From positions 2,666,001 through 2,730,000 of the forward strand of contig CM031559.1 in NCBI GenBank assembly GCA_018466975.1: DNA of 64,000 nt. Reading direction: 5' to 3'. Within the stretch, counting starts at the first letter, position 1. Each line of letters starts with the position of its first letter. The position numbers were made by a program, and so were the translations under genes. Of this stretch, positions 1 through 10,932 are shown one piece after another. The notes under the pieces were generated by a model. The model was not told the DNA's origin. It saw only the letters and a program-made list of their open reading frames with translations, and did not search any database. This DNA comes from Sparassis latifolia. Its lineage: Eukaryota; Basidiomycota; Agaricomycetes; Polyporales; Sparassidaceae.

Positions 1-357
1 GAAATGGCATATATAGGCACCATGAGCATGATACGCACGACCATGCTGCAACACCAACAGGCGCCGTACGAGCGATGGCACGCAACCCAGACATAAGCAG
101 ATGAACAACCACGAAGCGAACAGGGCATGCACGAATACGAATATGAACAGTAGCAACAGACGATGAGCAATCGCGAATAGAGCGACGAGACCAAGCACGC
201 ACCGTTGCAGTACAGGCTTGCGATAGTTCTTGAGGTGCAGAAATATCGATGTCGCAGAGACGACTGTCGCCGTTACCGTCGAGAGTCCCGCGAGTAAGAG
301 CACGGCGAAGGGGAGAGAGGAGCCCGAGCCCGAACTGAGGTGCAGTAGGTTCAACAT
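1..357 (-). CDS. TMEM184/DUF300 (Ost-alpha-like) membrane protein, 5' part only
   Basis: Minus-strand gene cut by the left window edge. Exon 1 runs 357 to 203 (ATG at 357-355) and exon 2 starts at 45 and leaves the window. The intron 202-46 has GT (gtgcgtgc) and AG ends, and the phase fits (phase 2, CG+C giving Arg). The joined protein reads through a first hydrophobic helix (FAVLLLAGLSTVTATVVSAT) into LKNYRKPVLQR then MVVRIMLMVPIYAI, the N-terminal signature of the TMEM184/DUF300 family, predicted multi-pass proteins related to organic solute transporter alpha. Only about 67 residues are visible, so the role rests on family membership. It is divergent from PEX19 and the two share a 436-bp upstream region. 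Confidence 0.85.
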   Translation of the reverse strand, partial: MLNLLHLSSGSGSSLPFAVLLLAGLSTVTATVVSATSIFLHLKNYRKPVLQRCVLGLVALFAIAHRLLLLFIFVFVHALFASWLFICLCLGCVPSLVRRLLVLQHGRAYHAHGAYICHF

Positions 358-793
358 GTCCAATTACAAGTCACGGAATGCTAACATGCACAGTGGAGGT
401 AGAGGCCGTCAAGAGTTAATCCTTTGAATGCGTCGGGCTGCGCCCTGCGGTGGTTCTGCAAGGATGGGTATCACGCAGGCGTGAAGGTTAGGATCTCGGT
501 CCCGAAGGAGTCACTGACGACTTCTTACCCAGTAACAAACTAATCCTAACAAAGTAACAACAGCCAGCATACCAAGTAACAATATTTTTCTTACCGGCGC
601 TACATCCAATGTTACAAAGATAGTACAGGGTAAGCCTGGAGTTATTAGTGCTCTCACTCGGCCTCACCGATATCACCTGTCCGACTGAATCACATTCTTA
701 AAATACCGTCGAGAGTCCAAGTATCCACTCGAACACGAACACTGCTCATCGCCACACGAAAGACCCACCGGAACGCGAGATACCACCGCGACA
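358..793. promoter_or_regulatory. Divergent intergenic region TMEM184 / PEX19
   Basis: 436 bp between two divergent start codons, so it must contain both promoters. No clear TATA box on either side. It contains several ATCCTAACAA/AAGTAACAA-type A-rich tracts at 540-620. No reading frame in it looks coding. Confidence 0.5.
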
Positions 794-2100
794 ATGCCTG
801 CCCCACCGAAAGCACGCGTCGATGTTGACGAAGACGTAGACGACCTCGACGGTGCGTGTGGTCGCATTTATCAGAATGAAAATTTACGCCGTGCCACCTA
901 ATTACAGACGTACTCCAGCAATTCAGCCAACCCAAACCCGCCAAAGCACCCCCGGCGGCCTCATCCGCGGCGTCCGCATCCACCAGGACCACCGCGCCCG
1001 CGCCTTCTACCAACACTAACACCAAAGCCAACCCACCACTCGCAGATCTCCCAGACACGGACCTGTCGGAAGATTTCGCACGCGAGCTGACGCGCGGCAT
1101 GGAGTCCCTCATGCGCGAGATCGCGAGCGAGGTAGGGCTCGACCCCGACGCGGCAAAGCTGCACGCCGGCGGAACAGCAGAGGGTACTGACGCGGACAAG
1201 GAGCGGCAGCACGCGTTCAGGGCCGCGTGGGAGGCGATGCTGCTCGAGGGCATGAACGGAGCTGTGGATTTTGACGGGCTGGCTGCGGAAACAGCGGGCA
1301 AGGAGAAAGAGAAAGAGAAGGGGACGGGAACAGGCACGAAGGAGAATGAGAAGGGCAAGGACCAGGCAAGTGTGGGCGGCGAGCACGCGCCGGACTCGTT
1401 CCAGTCGAGTATCCGGAGGGCTATGGAGAAGCTCAAAGAGAGTAATTCGAATTTGCAGGTGCATGGTGTGGTGGTGGCCTTCTTCCCAGGGCTGATATTC
1501 GTTCCCGTCCCTCAGACAGACGCGTCCACCCCAGATTCAATCGAAGCTCTGCTCTCGCAGCTGAAAGCTGAAGGTGGTGGCGGCGAGTCGGAGGACGACC
1601 TGCAAGGCCTGCTCGAGCAGATGATGACAGAACTTATGAGCAAGGACATCCTGTACGACCCACTCAAGGAGTTGCACGACAAGGTGCATTTTAAGCTCTC
1701 GATGTGCAACGTCACGTACTGATTTTCACAGTTCCCCGGATACCTGGCGGAGAACGCGTCGAAGATCAGCGCGGAGGACAAGAAGCGGTACGATAGCCAG
1801 CACGCGGTCGTCACGAAGATTCTTGCGGTGTTCGACGATCCGACATATTCGGACCAGGACGTGCAGAAGGGCGTGCGTATAGTGGAGCTTATGAACGAGG
1901 TAAGTCCTTGAGTTTCGTTCCACACGCGTTCCCTACGTCGGCTTCCAGCGCATATAACCTCATCGCCGCATACTCCCTTGTTCCTGCAGATGCAAAGCTA
2001 CGGGTCACCTCCAGCAGAAATCATGGGCCCTCTTCCCCCAGGCCTGGACGTGGGGCCTGATGGAATGCCCAAGCTTCCGGAAGGGTGCACCATTGCGTGA
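794..2100 (+). CDS. PEX19: Peroxisomal biogenesis factor 19 (PEX19)
   Basis: Cytosolic chaperone and import receptor for peroxisomal membrane proteins, which works with PEX3. Four exons: 794-851, 908-1683, 1732-1899, 1990-2100. All introns are GT-AG and phases agree, giving 370 aa. Visible family features: the acidic N-terminus DVDDLDDVLQQF, corresponding to the PEX3-binding start; a central charged/low-complexity linker rich in GKEKEKEKG; a conserved C-terminal cargo-binding region (LKELHDKFPGYLAEN, PPGLDVGPDGMPKLP); and the last four residues CTIA, a CaaX box as expected for the farnesylated family. The ATG was chosen because it immediately precedes the acidic motif and no upstream in-frame ATG fits. 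A peroxiredoxin with a PTS1-like end lies 860 bp downstream on the same strand. Confidence 0.95.
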
Positions 2101-2960
2101 TCGGAAACGTGCATGGTGGAAATGGCGTCGCCTGAGGCGGTATCGGATTGTTGGTCTTCGTTATCACATGGAGGCACGAACTGTGCGCCATGTAGCATGC
2201 TAGGATGTGGAGTTGGTATGGTCGTTTTCTGTAATTCCATGTATTTAGCTGATAGCTACCTGTAGTCTTAGGCATTGCAATACGGGGGATGTTCAGAAAG
2301 GTCAGACATTGCAATACGGGGATATCCAGAAAGTTCAGACTCGGAAACATGTGATCCCGACGCGTCGCGAGTAATCAGTGTTGGGCACGCCCGCGTTTGC
2401 TGTCTCGCCACTGCCAGTCCTCCGTCAGCATGTCACCTGCAGCCGTGCAAGCTCACGCATGTGGATGTCAGCACTCTGCTCGCGCCGTGCCCGTCACGCG
2501 CTCTTTGTCAGTCTCTCCGATGTCAAGTTGGATGCGGCGTGCAACACGCCAAGATGTCTACCACCCGAACGCGAGGATCTCGGGTCCGTTGCATCCCCGA
2601 AGAGCACCGGTCTCATTTGTGGCTTCGCACTGATCAGTCTCCACCACATGACCTGGTTGTTTGGCCAATCGACAAGAACGCCGCCAACTGCACCCAATCG
2701 TCGTCCAAAGGAGATAGTACCCACGCGCGATCCCTTCGCCGCCGGGAGTGGCGGTATACGCAGCAACGACGTCGACGCGCGACATTTCTCGAGCATGGGA
2801 GTTTGTTCACCATCTCCTCGGATTTCGGGCGTTGGCAGCCTTTGACTAACCCCCCTTCGAACCACGTGACTCCCATCGCGCTATAAATCCGCGCTTGGAG
2901 ACAGGGTGCGACACATACGTGATCTCTTCCAGCCTCTCACTCCTCTACCCAGCGTTTACA
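2101..2960. promoter_or_regulatory. PEX19-peroxiredoxin intergenic region with TATA box and short tandem repeat
   Basis: Holds the PEX19 3' end and the peroxiredoxin promoter. A TATAAAT box lies at 2882-2888, 73-79 bp upstream of the peroxiredoxin ATG. A two-copy imperfect tandem repeat of about 34 bp lies at 2273-2306 and 2307-2339 (each starts CATTGCAATACGGGG). The many overlapping reading frames at 2275-2886 have no recognisable protein and look like chance frames. Confidence 0.6.
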
Positions 2961-3713
2961 ATGGCCCCCACCGTGAAAGTTAACGACGTCGTTCCTAGCG
3001 GCACCTTCACCTACGTTCCGTACACCGCAGAACTCGACGCCCACACCGCGTGCGGCATTCGTGAGTATACCCATACCACTTGATCCTACCGATTGAGTCC
3101 TCGATTATCTGATCCGGCGAATTCATAGCCATCCAGCTTTCCACAAATGAGTGGAAGGGCAAGAAGGTCGTTATCTTCTCTGTCCCGGGCGCCTTCACGG
3201 TACGTTTCAGTTGACTTCAAGTAGCCTTCGCCCTCATCAGCGTTGATCGGGCAGCCGACGTGTCATGTTAACCATCTCCCGCCGTACCTGGAGAAGTACG
3301 ACCAATTCAAGGCGAAAGGAGTCGACGTCCTCGCAGTCGTCGCCGCGAACGATGCTTTTGTTATGAGTGGTTGGGCACGTTTCCAGGAGCTTAAGGACAA
3401 GGTGAGAGATCACAAGACGTATTGTACGGTTAGAATTTCACGATATCCCTCATAGATCCTCGCGCTCTCGGACGCCGATGCGGCGTGGTCCAAGTCGCTG
3501 GGCCTTACCGTGGATCTGTCATCTCGCGGCCTCGGTGTCCGCACCGCACGCTATGCGATCATCCTCGACGACCTCGTCATCAAATACGTCGAGGTGAGTA
3601 GCTTCAGCCTGCGTTCCCAGGCGTTGTGACATCGTGCTTACACTGGGCTGTAGGTTGAACCTGGAACCGATGTCACCGTGTCCGGCGCAGACGCTGTGCT
3701 CGCACATCTCTAG
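2961..3713 (+). CDS. Type II (Prx5/PMP20/Ahp1-like) peroxiredoxin
   Basis: Thiol peroxidase reducing H2O2 and alkyl hydroperoxides. Five exons: 2961-3060, 3129-3199, 3255-3401, 3456-3593, 3654-3713. All are GT-AG with matching phases, giving 171 aa, the usual size. The peroxidatic motif VPGAFTPTC is split by intron 2 just before PTC, and the following NHLPPYLEKYDQFKAKGVD is typical of the Prx5 subgroup. A second conserved block (ILALSDADAAWSKSLGL, RGLGVRTARYAIILDD) is present. The protein ends in ALA-H-L; the last three residues AHL fit the PTS1 consensus [SAC][KRH][LM], so peroxisomal location like yeast PMP20 is possible. That is inference. A TATA box lies about 75 bp upstream. Confidence 0.94.
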
Positions 3714-4323
3714 GTCTGATCGTGCGAGATCCAGAGCGAATGTGCTGGGAATTCTAGTGATTCGAAATGTCGGAATGAAATATTTATCCTGGGAGTAGTG
3801 CTTTAGATGTGAAGCTTGTGAAGTGCACGTATGTATTGTGTATCAGATGCGGAATGACATAGACCTCATCTCACGCGCGTGTAGCGACATCTCTGAGCTC
3901 AGCGATATGGGGTCGCGGTATCGGGGTTCGGCTGCAATCCCAATGCATTCCAGTATGGATTGAGGAAACCGTGAGGAGGATGCCGCTGACAGTGCCCGAC
4001 CACGCTCTAGGTTCTACCGTCTGCATCAGCGAACGCATTCCAAAGCAGACCGTCTCCCTCAAAATTGACCACCTATCAGTTTCTGCGGTCAAGGCCTGAA
4101 CGTTGAGGCCCCAGATGCGTCCAATCAGCAGTATTTCAGCATCGACTGGGTAGTCGGAGTTGACCGTCAGAATTCAAAGTAGACACCGCGCAGCTGACAT
4201 TGCCCGATCACAATTCCGTTTCCAGTCTCAGTCTGCTATCGAATGCGCCATCTATAAACCCACCAACAGTCTGGTCAGCCTCTTCACATCCTCCTCAACT
4301 GCCAGATTGACTCGCCGGTATAC
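3714..4323. promoter_or_regulatory. Intergenic region with TATA box for downstream gene
   Basis: 610 bp. Contains the peroxiredoxin 3' end and, at 4253-4258, a TATAAA box 66-71 bp before the next ATG. Nothing else recognised. Confidence 0.5.
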
Positions 4324-5427
4324 ATGGCTAAATTACCCCGGGCGAAGAACCCGTTCACGCCTACCATGCGCCGCTTCCTCTCCGACGTGTTCAAGCCCGC
4401 TCCGGCGCTCGGCAAACGTGCCCGTTCGTCCTCCCGCTCCCACTCCTCCTCAGAACTTCCGAACCCCGCACCAGGACCCGCGCCCGCCTGCGTCGCGCTG
4501 CAGAACGAAGACCCCGACACGGACACGGTCGTGATCACCGCGCTGCACGCCATCCCGTTCTGCTGCCACGCAGACCTCCTCGCGATGCCGCGTGCGCACC
4601 TGCTCGCCGTCGCGCGTGCACTTAACGCGGCGCTCCCACATGCGCTCCGGATCGACGCAGGCCCCGCGCGCTCGGACGCGCGCATCCGCAACGCGATCGA
4701 GATACTGGTCGGGCTCCGCCTCAGCGTCCCGCCCGCGCCGCGCGCGAACAGGAGCCACGGCTGGGCGGACGACGAGCGGGGGGTGCTCCGCAGCCCCACG
4801 TCCCCGCTTGCGAATCGCAGCAGGTCAGAGTCCTCACTAGGCGTCCTGCATGAGGAAGACGAGAGCGGAGCGGGCTACGCTGATGGACGCGCACATAAGC
4901 GGCGTCGCATTGTTCCCGGGCCGCCCGAGGATCCCAACATGATTCTGCGGGACCTTGAGCTGGATACTGTCGACCGGCGCGTCACCCGGTCGCAGTCCAC
5001 CCGCGCTGCGGCGGACATCAACTCGCCCACACCCGTGGGCCGTCGTGTAATCAGGACTCGCAGCGAGCGACTCCCCGCCACGCGGCCCATGATACAGATC
5101 CAGGGGCACCCGAACATCACACTCACCCGCGGGCGCAGCGCAGGGCGCGGGTACCTCCGCTCACGGAGCGCTGCACTGGCGCGGACGTCCACGCCGAAGA
5201 GGATGCGCGAGGAATGTGAAACGGGTGAGGCGGAGGGCCCGAGATCCAGTGCCATGACTCCTACTCCGGACGCGGGTGCGGCTGATAGTGGGAGGGTGAG
5301 AGTGGGTAAGGGGGTGGTGATGGAGATCGGGCCCTGCGAGGATACGGCGGAGATGACATTTGGGATCCACGGGATGACGATTGGGCCTGTGGAGTCGAGC
5401 GAGGATATGGATCTGACTGAAGATTGA
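4324..5427 (+). CDS. Conserved-looking hypothetical Arg/Ser-rich protein, single exon
   Basis: Not recognised. An uninterrupted 367-codon frame, unusual in a neighbourhood where other genes have several introns. Residues about 1-45 are basic and Ser/Pro-rich (KRARSSSRSHSSSE). Residues about 60-140 look folded: a VVITALHAIPF strand followed by alternating Leu/Ala helices, including LAVARALNAALPHALRID. The middle and C-terminal parts are disordered and rich in RS/SR (RSRSAALARTSTPKRMR, with a candidate basic NLS KRRRIVPGP), and the tail is acidic (GPVESSEDMDLTED). The start is supported by a TATAAA box 66-71 bp upstream. Codon use is strongly GC-ended. A nuclear role is a guess from the basic clusters only. 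Confidence 0.75.
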   Translation: MAKLPRAKNPFTPTMRRFLSDVFKPAPALGKRARSSSRSHSSSELPNPAPGPAPACVALQNEDPDTDTVVITALHAIPFCCHADLLAMPRAHLLAVARALNAALPHALRIDAGPARSDARIRNAIEILVGLRLSVPPAPRANRSHGWADDERGVLRSPTSPLANRSRSESSLGVLHEEDESGAGYADGRAHKRRRIVPGPPEDPNMILRDLELDTVDRRVTRSQSTRAAADINSPTPVGRRVIRTRSERLPATRPMIQIQGHPNITLTRGRSAGRGYLRSRSAALARTSTPKRMREECETGEAEGPRSSAMTPTPDAGAADSGRVRVGKGVVMEIGPCEDTAEMTFGIHGMTIGPVESSEDMDLTED

Positions 5428-6499
5428 TGACTGACTGTTTACTAGTCTGTTAATTTTTGGCTGTTGTGTCGATAGCTTGGATAGCGTAGGTAACGTCTTT
5501 GTAGTGCGAGAGAATTTCATATCAGATATTGATGCGTTATCATTACTAACACTGGGAGGTGCAGTAACGCACGGGCACTGTCATGGCTTCCAATGGCTTA
5601 GAGAGCGTTCCGCGTCAAGTTTCCAGGTAGAAGATTGACCAAGGATCGGACATGTACCACGGCGAGAACAGACGCAGAATAAGTGGATACAGCTACTAGT
5701 ACTGTACAGCTGTGGAGCCAGAAGTCCATGAATTGCGAGCAGCGTGAAGGCGTGCGAGTGGAGTCATATGCTCCGAGATGGTCCTGATAATGAATTGAGG
5801 ATCTCCTGTCAGTCTGAACGTTGAACGTTGAACTTTGATATAGGTGTTCACAAACATGGGCACGAATCTCAAATAACGTTTGAATTTACTTCAAGTTGGA
5901 GCGAATCGTCGGCGTGCAGTGTGAGGCTGGGTAAAAATGTTTGGTCAGAATTGAGCTATGCAGTGTAGCATATTCCACCTTACAAAGTCCATTCACAGCC
6001 TCCGTATGCAAAGGTACTGCAAATCTAAATAGGGCTGACAGACCTGGATGTCAGTATATACGTGACTCAACGGTGTCGGAATTTCTTGCTGCGGCGCCTT
6101 CTTCCACGGCCAGCCACTGCAAGCCCAATATAGTATACATGGAAGTTCAAACATTCATCGATGTCATCATCCTCTCCCTTCCATTCACAGCTGCAAGACC
6201 CCACAACACACGTGAGATCATACTCTCCTTCATAAGCGTGTATGAAGTCTCCCCGTTGGATGTGCGATAGGTTCCATTCCATCCATGAAGCTCAGTGATA
6301 CGTCTAACCCCGGAGGATTCTAACCCCGGCGAGCAACGTTGCGCCCTATGACCACCAACTTGACTATCGGCTGATACACGGATGATCCTACCTCCGATAT
6401 TGGTGGTTGTTTGGGGCCCCAGGCCATCATGGTAAAAGACCACGGTATTCACATTTCGCAGTTTGTGTGAAACCCCACTCCCATAGTATATCACTCTCC
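5428..6499. other. Intergenic, no gene recognised
   Basis: 1.07 kb, AT-richer than its flanks. A short tandem GAACGTT repeat lies at about 5816-5836. The reading frames at 5941-6560 show no protein motif. The end must contain the DUF2235 promoter; no TATA box is obvious. Confidence 0.4.
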
Positions 6500-8613
6500 A
6501 TGACTTCCAAAACACTCCTTGTTTTCTGCGATGGGACCGGCATGGATGGCCAGCTCTCACAGTCTGGTGCGTATGATTTTTGCTTTCTCATGTCTGTAAT
6601 TACAACAACATTGAATCCTGAGCGCTGTGCCAGACACAGGTGCGCATGCCCGGGGGATACGACCCGACGATGTGCAGGTCCTCTTTGATAAACCTGGTAC
6701 GTACCTAAGAGTAACTACTGTTATCGGTGCTCAATCTCTCGTTGGTGTTAACATTACAGACGCCGGGAAGACTGCTCCGAAGAAAGATGAACCCCGTATG
6801 ATGTGTCAAATGTCGTCGTCTGCAATTCGATTAACAATTATCTGATAGCGGTTCGAGGTGGCACTGGCAATCAACAATACGCGTCAAATGTTCTGCGCCT
6901 CTGTTGGTATCTTCCTCTATGGTTTATGAAATTCATGCTAATCTCGTGTACTAGCTCGGAGTGTTCTTCCTCGTACGAAGTGCGCACTCGTACTTGCGAT
7001 TGCATCTAGAGTTGTTAATAATATCCTCTGAAGGGATGGGAAGCCGCAGATCGTATTTTACCAAAGTGGCGTGGGCGCTGAGACTGACTTTGAAGGCAGC
7101 TCCGATTTACAGCAGTTGTTGGCCCGTGAGTGAATGACCATGATGGAGACCTCTATCACAGTAAGACTGCTGATGTTCTGTCAGAAATGACTGGTGTGCT
7201 TGTTGGTTAGTTTGCACCGTCATAGATCACCCAATCGCGTAATATTCACAAACGGCTGTTGTAGCGAGCAAGATTCGTGATGCCTATGCATTCATCGCAC
7301 AGAATTATGAGGATGGAGACGATATCTGCATCTTTGGGTGAGTATCGTCAGCATACCCGGCCGTAGTATTGTTGATCCAGGTGAACACGTATAGATTTTC
7401 TAGGTAATCTCACAAACTTCAGTGCGCTCCATGGTAACTCACTCGACAATCATCCACTTAAGGGGAGCTTACACGGCGAGGAAATTGGCTGGCCTCGTCG
7501 TGAGTGATTTCACGGCTGATGATGTCGCCAGATTATAGAGCAGTATCAATGCTTGTCAGGACTTGATTGGTCTCTTAACACGCACAAGTATGGGTTTGTT
7601 CTTCACAATTTGGCGTGCACTCGTAGACGGCAAGAAGCCCGACATACCCTCTGATACAAGACGTGTCAGGATAAAGTAAGATCACGATTTCTGATCGGCA
7701 CAATTGTAGGAGCTTACGAATTTACGTTGATCCTCATCACTTCCACAGATGTGTTGCAGTGTGGGACACTGTTGGCTCCGTGCTCAACACAATTGATGCT
7801 CTCAGCATCAAGGACACAAGCCTTCCGCCGACCATCGATGTAGCTCTCCACGCGTTGTCTTTGCAGGAGAATAGACAGAAATTCTTGCCTACCTTGTGGA
7901 CAGTTCCGAAACGTGGACTCAACCGGAATCAAAATTTCAAGCAGGTATCTCTCTGTCCTGAATGTTTCGTTCGTCCTGCACTCTAATATAATGTAGATGT
8001 GGTTCCCAGGAGCCCATTCTGACGTCGGCGGTGGGTATGCTCGGCACGAACTCGCCGATCTCGCTTTATTCTGGATCGCCGTGAGCATGAGATCCGCGTT
8101 AAACTCAACGATATTGATTAATCATTTCTGCCAGGGGGAGATTGAATCATTTGTAAACCTCGACCTTGCCTTCGTGCAGAGAAGTGGCCAGCCGAAACCT
8201 GAGCCGTGGGGAACTTCGCAGCCCCACAATGCGTACGAAGAGCTGTCGTTTGCGGAACAGATAGTCATCCAACACGAGACGCGTCTTGAAAGCAAGCAGA
8301 TTGACACGACTTCTATCTTTCATCCCAGCCTCAAAGTAGCCCCGTCTCACCTCAATGATCCAAAGTACATGATCACGCTCGAGACTATCCAACAGGCATT
8401 CGGCAGCAGCTTCGTTCCGCAATACGCGAGCCTCAACAAATTCGAACAGAAATGCAAAGATCAATGGGGAAAAACACCGGTATGTCATGGCTTATCCTCT
8501 TTACTCTCATATGTGAAACTGACTCGATCGTATTGCAGTATTCCGGTCCTTCCCAAATTCCCGTCTTCGAGAGTCCTGGTCAGCTCTTCGGAGCTCCAGT
8601 CGGTCAAGAATAA
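6500..8613 (+). CDS. DUF2235 alpha/beta-hydrolase (Tle1-like catalytic domain), many small exons; possibly truncated
   Basis: Predicted serine hydrolase of the DUF2235 family, whose bacterial members include type VI phospholipase effectors. I trace 15 exons in consistent phase: 6500-6566, 6634-6696, 6760-6795, 6849-6902, 6955-6979, 7034-7125, 7185-7205, 7265-7337, 7395-7403, 7463-7499, 7560-7675, 7749-7944, 7997-8080, 8135-8479, 8539-8613 (430 aa). Markers in order: LLVFCDGTGMDG at the N-terminus, QQYASNVLRLSRSV, QIVFYQSGVGAETD, the nucleophile elbow GFSRGAYTARKLAGL, VAVWDTVGSV and WFPGAHSDVGGGY. The elbow Ser is encoded by the 9-nt exon 7395-7403. The intron 8081-8134 is 54 nt and stop-free, so it is easily mistaken for coding. 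The TAA at 8611-8613 may be premature, because family-like sequence continues in compatible phase downstream. Confidence 0.88.
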
Positions 8614-8963
8614 GGAGGCTCCAAAGGTGAGCTTCACTGCAATCGGCGTAAGCTCGCTGTCGTGATTTTGTTCGCCCAGCACTCATCACGTACGGCAACA
8701 AGGAACTCATGGTTGAGGAGTATGTTGTGCTGGTGCGATTCTAGATTCATCTTGTTTAGCAAACGTTTGCGACTACGTCATTTCCTTTGTATTCTTCCTG
8801 TAAATGTACTTCTCTATCTGTGAATCGCGCATCAATTCCCCATCGTCGCTTCGATTTCCACAACACAGAAAAGTATGCGTGGACGGAGGCGCTGATGATA
8901 TCCGTATCGGGCACTGAGGTTCGCCCATTGGACCCACGAAGCGAGCATGAATACCTTCCAGGT
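8614..8963 (+). pseudogene. Possible untranslated remainder of the DUF2235 C-terminus
   Basis: If the TAA at 8611 is ignored, the exon runs on to 8626, is followed by a good GT donor, and an acceptor at 8679 opens LITYGNKELMVEE in exactly the right phase. Further on, 8868-8963 reads EKYAWTEALMIS then PLDPRSEHEYLPG without interruption. These look like real C-terminal sequence rather than chance. I could not join the two blocks cleanly (in-frame stops between them), so this is either a decayed end or a longer gene with splicing I did not resolve. Confidence 0.5.
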
Positions 8964-10932
8964 TGATCCAATATTCTCTCAGACGTCGGCTCCGTATCTA
9001 TGACCCAAAGTCGTCGCAAACCTTCTCCACATCAAGCGAAGCATGCAGGGTGGATATGTTAGGGTCGAAAGAACATTGCAAGCGTGGGCCTCCGCACTGA
9101 TAGATAATTGTTACAGCTATGGCCACCCAGGGTTTGACCCCAACGGAGCCAGGGAGGCAAGGAACGAGTAACTTGGTAGGTATGTGAACTCATGAAGCCC
9201 CTCGTGCAAGGTCCCATTTACAGCTGTAGGCGTCCCACGCGAGCACATTGAAGCCAAAGATGCTTACCTCTGGTGGAATACAGGATGTACATCGGGTGCA
9301 CGCGAACACAATAATGGAGATGAAGTTGAGACTTGGCATAGCCATTTGGGCAGGCTGAGCTTCCAGAGCGTAGTTCGTATAGCTCAGCTTTTCACAGTGT
9401 CCTCAGAAAATGAATACTAGCATAGAAGGTACCTCCATGTTCCACATTCCTCTGTATGTCAATAATTTCATGACACTTGACGCAAGCCAGGACTGACAAG
9501 CTGGGAATCATGACACGTTCAGAAGCTGTGCCACTTTCGACGCCACATCTGAGGACGACAGGTTATCCACCTCGACATGCTTCTCTACACCGCGCTCTAA
9601 AAACATAAGTACAGCAGAAAGGATGGCGCGAGCCCAGAAATTAACGAGTCAGAACAGCAGCGGAGTACCGGGCTTCCAGACTCACCATATCTCGCAAAAA
9701 CCCGCGCTGGCGTCCCCTTCGCTTCACGGATTAGAATTGGGAGGTCTGGGTTATGTTTCTTGAGAATTGGATATGTCGACGAGATGAATTGGCTAACGAG
9801 ACATCGTGTAAGAATCAATAACGCGCGTTAAGTTTCAGTCCTTAGATGTACCGTGTTCCCGCCGAGGCCAATCCCGTCTGACAACACAGAATCCGTATCT
9901 CCCTAATCGCCGGTGACAAGGCTTTGGCAAAAGACATGGTAGAGTGGTACTGGTGGCGGTGAAGTCACCGTATAGTATCAGACTGTCGTCGGCCTGTGTC
10001 GGCAACCGGTCGGAGAAGTGCCTCTCTCTCCCGGATTCCGGAGGTATACATCCCTGTTTTAGAAGTGAGTTCCTAAATCAGGGAGATTACTCTCCCTGAT
10101 TTGATCGGTTAGCAACACTTCGAACGAAATGTTACACGGAATGAATAAGACTTGCTTGCTTGCTGCTTATATTGAAGTCTTTGGACGACAAGTAATCAAT
10201 GTCTTACCATGTCCAAAGTTTGGCTTACTAATCACTCGGCGACGGATACAAACAACATCACAGATAATGTTCATTTCAAAGACGTAGCAACGTTACAGGT
10301 ATTGGAGAGGGATGTGCGAGTCAGGGGTGGGGAGGGGAGGGGTGAATAGTAACAAACGAGACGAGAAAAACAGTCATACAATGCGGGCGGACGAGGCTGC
10401 GAGTTTACGTGGCGAAAGGCTTAAAAGAAAGAGCTCTGAGCCGCACGTATTAAGAAACGGGAGAGAGAGAGAGGACCAGACATACCTGGGAGAGAAGTCG
10501 ACGATCCAGTACCTAGACGTCAAGGTTGTTCTCAGTCGGTAGGAAGATACGAAGTAGAAGATGGAGAACGAACCAGGGCAGTGATTCACCAGTCAAGACA
10601 TCCACCAGCTCCGTCGATAACCAGACGACGAACAAAAATCAGAGAGAATGAAAGAGAGAGGGAGCCGAGATGACGTCGAAGGAACAGACGAAGCGTGCAA
10701 TCCGCCAAAGAGCTAAACGACAAAGATTGTCAGTTACTAGCATGAAGGATAAAAAGAAAAGGGGATGAACGATGGGCAGCGAATCGAGAATCAAAAAACG
10801 CGCCTGAACCAACGAGACAAGAAGCAGATAGAAAAGGCCGGTCGAAAAAGAAGGAAAAAACAGAAGACGAGGAGAAAAGACAGCGGGGAGGGGAGGGGGA
10901 ACGTCAAGGACGAAGCTTGGATGTGCTTGCGC
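8964..10932. other. Non-coding region with perfect hairpin and purine-rich tract
   Basis: About 2 kb without a supportable gene. Contains a perfect 12-bp inverted repeat with a 4-nt loop at 10075-10102 (AAATCAGGGAGA / TCTCCCTGATTT) and a strongly purine-biased stretch at about 10310-10920 (GA and AAG runs) just past the 3' end of the minus-strand protease gene. Confidence 0.4.

Noticed and set aside
2275..2886. Four overlapping frames between PEX19 and the peroxiredoxin
   Set aside because: No protein motif, all strands and frames open at once because of GC-rich composition, and the peroxiredoxin TATA box lies inside.
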